This document shows positions 1-4,480 of a stretch of 5,364 nt of DNA, piece by piece. Within the stretch, counting starts at the first letter, position 1. Each line of letters opens with the position of its first letter. Made by a program: the position numbers and the translations under genes. A model generated the notes under the pieces. It ran no database searches and was not told the origin of the DNA. It saw only the letters and a list, made by a program, of their open reading frames with translations. The DNA lies in NCBI GenBank assembly GCA_016234525.1, contig JACRBK010000483.1:1-5364 (forward strand), given 5' to 3'. This DNA is from Chloroflexota bacterium. GTDB taxonomy: Bacteria > Chloroflexota > Anaerolineae > Aggregatilineales > Aggregatilineaceae.

Positions 1-1902
1 CAAGTTGCTGATCGAGAAGGTAGTATAGCTCAGGCCGAAGCCAAAGGGATAGAGCGGCGAGGCCAGGTTGTCCCAATAGCGCGAGCGGTACATGGGATGG
101 TCCTCAGGTTGGTGTGTGAGCGTGCGCGCGTAGTACATCGGAGCATGGTTGCCATTACGCGGGAAAGTCACCGGCAGCTTGCCGCCCGGGTTGGAATCCC
201 CAAAGAGGATGTCAGCCACTGCGTGTCCGCCTTCCGTCCCCGGTTCCCACGCTTCGAGAATCGCCGGGACGTGCTCCGCCGCCCAGTTAATGCTTAGCGG
301 GCGTCCATTCAACAGCACCAGCACTACGGGTTTCCCCAGGGCTACCACTGCCCTGAGCAGTTCTTCCTGTCGCCCTGGCAGGTCGAGCGAGCCCCGCGAG
401 GCCGCTTCGCCGGCCATAACGTCTGTTTCGCCCAGGACCATAATCACCAGGTCTGCGCCGCGCGCCGTCGCTACGGCTGACTGGAAGGCCGCTTCCGCCG
501 CTTCCGCCGTCTGCGCTGGTTTTTTCTTGCTTGGGTCAAAGTCGTCAAACGGCGATGGGAAGTCACGCCGAATCTCAGGCCCGGCGGCGTATTCGATGCG
601 CGTGTTGGGCAGTTTAGCGCGAATGCCTTCCAGCACGGTCACAGCCGCTGGTTGGTGGCCGAAGACCATCCACGAACCTTCCGTGGCTTCCTTAGAGTCG
701 GCCAACGGGCCAATGACGGCCACGTTCTTCAAGTTTTTTGCCAGCGGCAGCAGCCCGTTCTCATTGCGCAGCAGGACCATCGAGCGTTGGGCCGCCAACC
801 GTGAAGCCTGACGGTGCTCCGGCAGTGCGACTATCTGGTCCAGCAGTTCTTCGTCGACGTAGGGTTGCTCGAAGAGCCCCATGCGTACCTTGAGGGCGAG
901 AATGGGCCGCACAGCCGCGTCAAGATCGGCTTCTTTTAGTGTGCCATCCTTTACCAACCCGGCCAGGTTTTGTAAATAGGTGTTGCTGGCCATATCCATG
1001 TTGAGGCCCGCGCTCAGCGCGCGGAAGGCGGCGTCGCGGCCATCGCGGGCGAAGCCCTGGATGACGAGGTTGATCACTGCAAACGCGTCGCTGACAACGA
1101 AGCCCTGGAAGCCCCACTCGCCGCGCAGGATGTCATGCAGCAGCCAGCGATTCCCACTGGCAGGGACATTGTTGAGGTCCATGTAGGCGCTCATAAATGT
1201 CCCGACGCCAGCTTTCACTGCGGCTTGGAAGGGCGGGAAGTAAACGTTGCGCAGTTGAGCTTCGGACAGGTAGACCGGGTCGTAATCACGGCCACCGTCT
1301 GCTGCTCCGTATCCAGCGAAGTGCTTGGCGCAGGCGATCATATGGTCCGGCGCGCCAGGGTAGGGTCCCTGGAAGCCACGCACCTGGGCAGCCGCCATTG
1401 CCGCGCCCAGGAAGGGGTCTTCGCCAGCGCCTTCGACGATGCGGCCCCAACGGGCATCCCGGGCGATGTCGAGCATCGGGCCGAACGTCCAGTGCAGGCC
1501 GGCGGCACGGGCTTCTTTGGCCGCTACCGTTTGCGCCTTTTCGGCAACCGCGGGATCCCAGGACGAGGCCATAGCCAGCGGTACGGGAAAGATTGTCCGG
1601 TAGCCGTGGATCACATCCAGAGCGAAGAGCAGCGGGATCTTCGATGGGCTCTCTTCAACGGCGATTTTTTGCAGCGCGTTGAATTTCTTCGTGTCGTTGA
1701 GCCACAAGACCGAACCGGCCCCACCGCTGCGGATAACGTCTTCGGGCTTTGGCCCTGGAATAAAATCCGCGCCGCCAATCTGGGTGAGCTGGCCGACCTT
1801 CTCCGCGAGGCTCATCCGCCCCAGGAGCGCTTCGACACGCCCGGCAACTTCGGTTTCCGATGGAACAGGTGTGGTTGTCCCTACGTTCTTCATCTTGCTC
1901 AT
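1..1902 (-). CDS. GH3 family beta-glucosidase, C-terminus off the left edge (partial)
   Basis: The minus-strand frame is open for 634 codons from ATG at 1902 to base 1. It encodes a glycoside hydrolase family 3 enzyme that should release terminal sugars (typically beta-D-glucosyl) from oligosaccharides by a retaining mechanism. Visible motifs in order: LFALDVIHGYRTIFP (92-106), EGAGEDPFLG (157-166), KHFAGYGAADGGRDY (193-207), GFVVSDAFAV (267-276) with predicted nucleophile D272, and GEAASRGSLDLPGRQ (498-512), where E499 is the likely acid/base. FGFGLSYTTF (620-629) marks the end of the alpha/beta sandwich domain. The C-terminal Fn3-like domain (roughly 100-130 residues) lies outside the window. 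No signal peptide is visible, so a cytoplasmic enzyme acting on imported oligosaccharides is inferred. The start is set by an AAAGGAG site 5 nt upstream. Exact substrate (glucose, xylose or other) cannot be told from sequence. The nucleophile is followed by Ala rather than the common Trp/Tyr. Confidence 0.93.
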   Translation of the reverse strand, partial: MSKMKNVGTTTPVPSETEVAGRVEALLGRMSLAEKVGQLTQIGGADFIPGPKPEDVIRSGGAGSVLWLNDTKKFNALQKIAVEESPSKIPLLFALDVIHGYRTIFPVPLAMASSWDPAVAEKAQTVAAKEARAAGLHWTFGPMLDIARDARWGRIVEGAGEDPFLGAAMAAAQVRGFQGPYPGAPDHMIACAKHFAGYGAADGGRDYDPVYLSEAQLRNVYFPPFQAAVKAGVGTFMSAYMDLNNVPASGNRWLLHDILRGEWGFQGFVVSDAFAVINLVIQGFARDGRDAAFRALSAGLNMDMASNTYLQNLAGLVKDGTLKEADLDAAVRPILALKVRMGLFEQPYVDEELLDQIVALPEHRQASRLAAQRSMVLLRNENGLLPLAKNLKNVAVIGPLADSKEATEGSWMVFGHQPAAVTVLEGIRAKLPNTRIEYAAGPEIRRDFPSPFDDFDPSKKKPAQTAEAAEAAFQSAVATARGADLVIMVLGETDVMAGEAASRGSLDLPGRQEELLRAVVALGKPVVLVLLNGRPLSINWAAEHVPAILEAWEPGTEGGHAVADILFGDSNPGGKLPVTFPRNGNHAPMYYARTLTHQPEDHPMYRSRYWDNLASPLYPFGFGLSYTTFSISNL

Positions 1903-1907
1903 AATAT

Positions 1908-1914
1908 CTCCTTT
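1908..1914 (-). promoter_or_regulatory. Ribosome binding site of the GH3 gene
   Basis: AAAGGAG lies 5 nt before the ATG at 1902 and fixes the start. It overlaps a perfect 10-bp palindrome, CCTTTAAAGG (1910-1919), which could weakly mask the site. That masking is an inference. I found no convincing sigma-70 promoter in the short stretch between this site and the MATE remnant, so the gene may be read from further upstream. Confidence 0.7.
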
Positions 1915-1925
1915 AAAGGTATTGA

Positions 1926-2096
1926 TTATTCAGCTATTTTAGCCCGCGAATTGATGCCAACCGAAAGAAAACAGGAGTCCGTGATGCTGTAGATGGCATA
2001 GACCAGCAGTGAAAAAGTGGTCTGGGAAGACATTTCCAGTAGAAGCTTCCCGATCTTCTCCGTACTCAGACGTTCGACCTTTGACAAGCCGGACAT
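1926..2096 (-). pseudogene. 5' remnant of a MATE-family multidrug efflux gene
   Basis: ATG at 2096 opens a 56-codon frame ending in TAA at 1926-1928. The peptide begins MSGLSKVERLSTEKIGKLLL, followed by a hydrophobic stretch (about residues 26-47) containing FSLLVYAIYSITD and FLSVGINS. This is the amino-terminal signature of MATE (MOP superfamily) drug/cation antiporters, which normally have about 450 residues and 12 membrane helices. Resemblance stops near residue 51, where Leu-Ala-Ala-type residues would normally follow. The last residues (AKIAE) and the stop look like chance reading past a breakpoint at about 1943-1950. The gene starts six bases after the stop of the kinase gene and in the same frame. 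An AGGAG at 2109-2113 is 12 nt away, longer than ideal. The pairing suggests a former kinase-MATE operon. Without membrane helices 2-12 the product cannot transport. Family call is from motif memory; confidence is moderate to good. Confidence 0.75.
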
Positions 2097-2102
2097 CGAC
2101 AG

Positions 2103-3080
2103 TTAGTTCTCCTGAAGCCATTTCAGGGTTGCGGCAATCATTTGTATCGCCAGGTTGCCGACAAAATCCGTATCATAATCTCGGTAATAACATTCCGTGT
2201 TCATCACCAAGGCGAGATGCAGCGTGTACAGATGGCATCTTTCATCCTCTTCGTGCGTGAGGGTGGTCTTTCCGTATCCATGCATACTTTCGGAGACACC
2301 CCCAAAAGCTAACGCCCGGAATTGTGCCTCCATCAGGGGATCGGCCCAGAGCGCTCGTTCGAAATCGATGATGCCGGTAACCTTGCCATCCTTTACAAAG
2401 AAATTCGCGTTCCAGGCATCCCAATGGACTAGACGGGGCATGGTGACGGCCTCCAGGGAGAGAGCATGTTTTAGGATGGCAGCGCGGATATCGCCAACGG
2501 TGAAGCCATAATCGGCGTTTTTTCTCAGGCCATCTTCCAACACAGAATCCATGATCTTGATAAACGCCTCTTTCCAAGTCTCACCATGCAGGGCGGTGTT
2601 TCCATCATAGCCGAAATATGTGCCCGAAAAACCATTGATCTCCCGGACGATTACACCAATGCTCCGATCAATTTGCGCCTGGACCTCCTGGGGCAAGGTT
2701 TCTTTGACATGTTCGTAGTTATCCCCGGTAAGCTTTTCCATGAAAAAATAATCTGAATCGCATAAATCCTGAGCAGTGTCATAATAATATATTGTTGGCA
2801 CAGGGATGGCGGGATTCTGGGATACCAGGCGCATGGATGCGACCTCGGTGGCCATAATATCCTTCTCATACGTCATGATCTCAGCATCCTTGGACGGCGC
2901 AATCTTAAGGATAACCTCTCTGCCGTCGGACAGCCGGACGTTATATGCTGCGTTAAACCAACCTTCCTTTAACTCACTTACTGCATCTTCACCAGCCGCA
3001 AGAGATATTCCACTAAAAGCTCTCTCAACCATCCGTGCAACCTGCTCGCGCGTCTTTCTGTTTTTTGTTTTACTTTCCAT
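2103..3080 (-). CDS. APH-fold phosphotransferase (aminoglycoside phosphotransferase family)
   Basis: A 325-residue kinase of the aminoglycoside/choline phosphotransferase fold (APH, PF01636-like). The nucleotide-binding lobe shows K59 in VILKI and a likely partner E79 in TEVASM. The catalytic loop is H219-W-D221-A-W-N-A-N226, matching HxDxxxxN, with D221 as predicted base. D239 in GIIDFERALWADP is the metal-binding Asp. The gap to known drug-modifying APHs is large, so the substrate may be an antibiotic or a metabolite. The ERALWADPLMEAQF block resembles uncharacterised kinases of Firmicutes. The ATG at 3080 is preferred over upstream in-frame ATGs because a GAGAGG site lies 6 nt before it. 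The first 20 residues are basic (KTKNRKTR). The codon use is visibly more AT-rich than in the GH3 and UbiA genes, consistent with horizontal transfer. The gene is divergent from the TetR regulator and leads into the MATE remnant, so a resistance-type role is plausible but inferred. Confidence 0.88.
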   Translation of the reverse strand: MESKTKNRKTREQVARMVERAFSGISLAAGEDAVSELKEGWFNAAYNVRLSDGREVILKIAPSKDAEIMTYEKDIMATEVASMRLVSQNPAIPVPTIYYYDTAQDLCDSDYFFMEKLTGDNYEHVKETLPQEVQAQIDRSIGVIVREINGFSGTYFGYDGNTALHGETWKEAFIKIMDSVLEDGLRKNADYGFTVGDIRAAILKHALSLEAVTMPRLVHWDAWNANFFVKDGKVTGIIDFERALWADPLMEAQFRALAFGGVSESMHGYGKTTLTHEEDERCHLYTLHLALVMNTECYYRDYDTDFVGNLAIQMIAATLKWLQEN

Positions 3081-3086
3081 AGCATT

Positions 3087-3093
3087 CCTCTCT
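3087..3093 (-). promoter_or_regulatory. Ribosome binding site of the phosphotransferase gene
   Basis: AGAGAGG sits 6 nt upstream of the ATG at 3080. The upstream in-frame ATG candidates at 3152 and 3107 have no comparable purine-rich site at a suitable distance. This decides the start in favour of the 325-residue form. Confidence 0.65.
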
Positions 3094-3115
3094 TTGCCAA
3101 CAATCATTAAAATCC

Positions 3116-3134
3116 TATATCTTCCGATGATATA
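3116..3134. promoter_or_regulatory. Candidate operator: 19-bp near-perfect palindrome upstream of the kinase gene
   Basis: TATATCTTCCGATGATATA has arms TATATC and GATATA, and 8 of the 9 base pairs around the central C match. It lies 35 bases upstream of the kinase ATG, where an operator or core promoter would be expected. Its sequence differs from the inverted repeat in front of the TetR gene. No clear -35/-10 pair could be assigned to the kinase gene. The function is inferred from symmetry and position only. Confidence 0.4.
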
Positions 3135-3308
3135 AGCGTGTAGAAGGAGCACTATTTGATCATACTGAGAGCCGCTTCGCGTACATCGTGTGAACTCCTA
3201 CCGCGGGGAGCGCGAGTGGCGATCCACTGCTACGATAAAACTTTTGGATCGGAGTAACGCTGTGAGATCTTTTACTAAGGTTTGTCCTCCGAGAATGTTG
3301 GTGTGTAC

Positions 3309-3331
3309 TACATCCAATGTAACATTTTACA
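3309..3331. promoter_or_regulatory. Overlapping short inverted repeats (possible regulator site)
   Basis: Two small inverted repeats share bases. TACAT-CCA-ATGTA occupies 3309-3321, and TGTAA-CATT-TTACA occupies 3318-3331. Each has 5-bp perfect arms. TACA/TGTA half-sites are used by several repressor families (BlaI/MecI is one example), but short arms like these also arise by chance in AT-rich DNA. The block is about 150 bases upstream of the TetR start, far for direct promoter occlusion. Confidence 0.25.
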
Positions 3332-3431
3332 GATAACCTAAGCTGTTAATATCGAGGGGAAAATCCGCGCAACGCCTTTTTCCGTTCAGCTAAATGTAGG
3401 AGATAGTGTTTATTGATTTTATCCCACAAAC

Positions 3432-3453
3432 TTACCTAATGCAAGGTAGGTAA
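3432..3453. promoter_or_regulatory. Candidate TetR operator overlapping the -35 region
   Basis: The perfect 7-bp arms TTACCTA (3432-3438) and TAGGTAA (3447-3453) are separated by 8 bases, making a 22-bp dyad typical in size for TetR-family dimers. The right arm covers the position where the -35 element of the TetR promoter would be (3448-3453). Binding would therefore block RNA polymerase. Autorepression is inferred from this overlap. The right arm is preceded by a partial extra copy (AGGTAGGTA), giving an alternative dyad TACCT-N6-AGGTA. Confidence 0.55.
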
Positions 3454-3476
3454 ATGAGAACTTTGTGTTGTATAAT
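3448..3476 (+). promoter_or_regulatory. Promoter of the TetR gene (perfect -10, weak -35)
   Basis: A consensus -10 box TATAAT lies at 3471-3476. With a 17-bp spacer the -35 would be AGGTAA at 3448-3453, a poor match to TTGACA. The expected transcription start, about 7 bases after the -10, falls at or within a base or two of the ATG at 3483. The mRNA would then be leaderless. The weak -35 overlaps the inverted repeat proposed as operator. Confidence 0.6.
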
Positions 3477-3482
3477 AGAGTT

Positions 3483-4088
3483 ATGTCCAAACTACAACAG
3501 ACTAGACGCACACAGGCTGAGCGGACTCGCGCCAGCAAAGAGAAAATTATCCAGGCTGCCTCAGAATTTTTTGCCCAACAAGGTTATCGTGGCGCCAAAA
3601 TGGCGGACATTGCCAAAGCCGCCAATCTGACCGAACCCGGTCTGTTACATCATTTCGCTAGCAAGACTCATCTGTTGATGGCGGTGTTAGCGGAACGTGA
3701 TCGAGTCGATCGGGAGCGCTTCGGACCCTCCCTACTCGGAGAAATGGGAAACCCACTCTCTTCTTTGCAAAAACTGGTAGAGTATAATGAAACTGTGCCG
3801 GGGTTGGTGCAGCTTTTTACAATCCTGGTCGCCGAGAGTATCCAAGAACAGCATCCTGCGCATAATTTCTTCATGCAGCGCTATCAAAATGGGCGCGAGC
3901 AAGATATCGAGGTCTTGAGGCAAGGGCAAGCGCAGGGTGAAATCCGCTCTGACATTCCCGCTGAAGATTTGACGATTATGCTTTACGCTATGATGGATGG
4001 TTTGCAAATCCAATGGTTATTTGAGCCGGAAAAAATCGATATGGCTCGCATCTTTGGGCAGTTTGTTCGATTGCTCAGAGGTGAATAA
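3483..4088 (+). CDS. TetR/AcrR-family transcriptional repressor
   Basis: A 201-residue one-component regulator. The N-terminal DNA-binding domain covers about residues 14-60: helix 1 KEKIIQAASEFFAQQGYRG, then MADIAKAANLTEPGLLHHF, in which TEPGLLHHF is the recognition helix of the helix-turn-helix, followed by the SKTHLLMAVL segment that links to the ligand domain. Residues 65-201 form the variable all-helical ligand-binding and dimerisation domain, with GEIRSDIPAEDLTIMLYAMMDG (151-173) typical of TetR C-termini. Length is normal for the family. ATG 3483 is chosen over an in-frame GTG at 3465 because that GTG lies upstream of the -10 box TATAAT. No ribosome binding site precedes the ATG. The gene is divergent from the kinase/MATE genes, and TetR proteins often control efflux or drug-modification genes, so the kinase operon is the natural candidate target besides itself. 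The ligand is unknown. The 3' end abuts the GH3 remnant. Confidence 0.92.
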   Translation: MSKLQQTRRTQAERTRASKEKIIQAASEFFAQQGYRGAKMADIAKAANLTEPGLLHHFASKTHLLMAVLAERDRVDRERFGPSLLGEMGNPLSSLQKLVEYNETVPGLVQLFTILVAESIQEQHPAHNFFMQRYQNGREQDIEVLRQGQAQGEIRSDIPAEDLTIMLYAMMDGLQIQWLFEPEKIDMARIFGQFVRLLRGE

Positions 4089-4097
4089 AAGTAGGAA

Positions 4098-4356
4098 TCG
4101 CCCTCGCCGGACTCTACCACCTTAATGTCCTGTGTGTTCACGATCTGGAAGGCATCCCAGGGCAGTTCTACCTGCACGGTCTTTTCTCGCCCGGCGCCAA
4201 CTGGACGCGGGCCAAACCCTTCAGCGTCTTGTTGACCCATGTGGCTGAGGTCACCGCGTCGCTGACGTAGACCTGCACGATCTCCACGCCTTTCCGCTGT
4301 ACAACGTTCTGCACGTCTACGAGGATCTTCGCCGTTTCCCCAAGGACGCGAATTCG
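4098..4356 (-). pseudogene. Remnant of a second GH3 enzyme: C-terminal fibronectin-III-like domain, frameshifted
   Basis: Read on the minus strand from about 4356, one frame gives RIRVLGETAKILVDVQNVV, then EIVQVYVSDAVTSATW and KTLKGLARVQLAPGEK. It then hits TAG at 4168-4170. A different frame continues the same domain as KTVQVELPWDAFQIVN and QDIKVVESGE. Together this is the Fn3-like domain (PF14310-type) that ends GH3 beta-glucosidases, with its QVYV, LKG and LxPGE landmarks. The shift falls in the AAAA run at about 4183-4186 and is explained by one missing A. No catalytic domains precede it and the usual C-terminal end (VGxSSR-like) is missing, so the piece is cut at both sides: at about 4356 against an integrase remnant and at about 4100 against the TetR 3' end. 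It is non-functional. Whether it derives from a copy of the GH3 gene at the left edge cannot be tested here, because that gene leaves the window just before this domain. Confidence 0.78.
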
Positions 4357-4358
4357 CG
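4347..4358. repeat. 12-bp perfect palindrome at the scar junction
   Basis: CGCGAATTCGCG is fully self-complementary and lies exactly where the integrase-like reading frame gives way to the GH3-like one. It contains an EcoRI recognition sequence. It may be a coincidence of the junction, a trace of the joining event or, less likely, a library-cloning junction. Confidence 0.5.
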
Positions 4359-4480
4359 GTCAGGATGGCCCGCGTCAGTTTTTCTCCCCGCGATGGTCGG
4401 ATCGGTTTGTCCGACATTCGTTTCACGATCGCTATCTGGCGACGCAGCAGCAGAATTTCCAGTGTCTTCTCCGATTCTCC
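4355..4480 (-). pseudogene. Internal fragment of an rve-type integrase/transposase
   Basis: Forty-two codons read on the minus strand directly after the UbiA stop and in the same frame. They include LEILLLRRQIAIVKR, then DKPIRPSRGEKLTRAILTA. The pattern of a leucine-rich helix with LRRQ(I/L)A(I/V), followed by a proline/arginine stretch and then an acidic/basic helix, is the N-terminal region seen in many IS-type integrases before the helix-turn-helix and DDE domain. No start codon or ribosome binding site precedes it, and the frame departs from the expected pattern at about 4355. Only a small internal fragment therefore survives. No terminal inverted repeats or target-site duplication could be seen. 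The call rests on family pattern memory over a short stretch, so confidence is moderate. Confidence 0.6.

Larger units (their letters stand above)
3081..3482. other. 402-bp divergent intergenic region
   Basis: This region separates the minus-strand kinase from the plus-strand TetR gene. It is clearly AT-richer in its right half and has no ORF I can assign. It holds the kinase ribosome binding site, the palindrome at 3116-3134, a pair of overlapping inverted repeats at 3309-3331, the TTACCTA/TAGGTAA inverted repeat at 3432-3453 and a TATAAT box at 3471-3476. The middle part (about 3140-3300) contains nothing I can recognise. It is long for a simple divergent promoter, so it may include the edge of the transferred cassette. 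Confidence 0.7.

Noticed and set aside
481..511. Tandem GCTTCCGCC-like repeats
   Set aside because: They are coding repeats for an Ala/Glu-rich helix (AEAAEAA) within the GH3 protein, not a regulatory or CRISPR repeat.
149..811. 220-codon plus-strand ORF
   Set aside because: It lies wholly antisense to the GH3 gene, is rich in Ser/Arg/Ala as expected of a shadow frame in GC-rich DNA, and has no recognisable motif.
1135..1992. 285-codon plus-strand ORF
   Set aside because: It is antisense to the GH3 start and the MATE remnant. It has no domain signature, and the opposite strand has clear catalytic motifs and a ribosome binding site.
3465..3485. GTG at 3465 as start of the TetR gene
   Set aside because: It precedes the -10 box TATAAT within the promoter, has no ribosome binding site, and adds residues not usual for the family.
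3983..4426. 147-codon minus-strand ORF as a single protein
   Set aside because: It passes through the integrase fossil, an out-of-frame stretch of the GH3 fossil, an in-frame stretch of the GH3 fossil and finally the antisense of TetR. The pieces belong to different genes, so it is not a real product.
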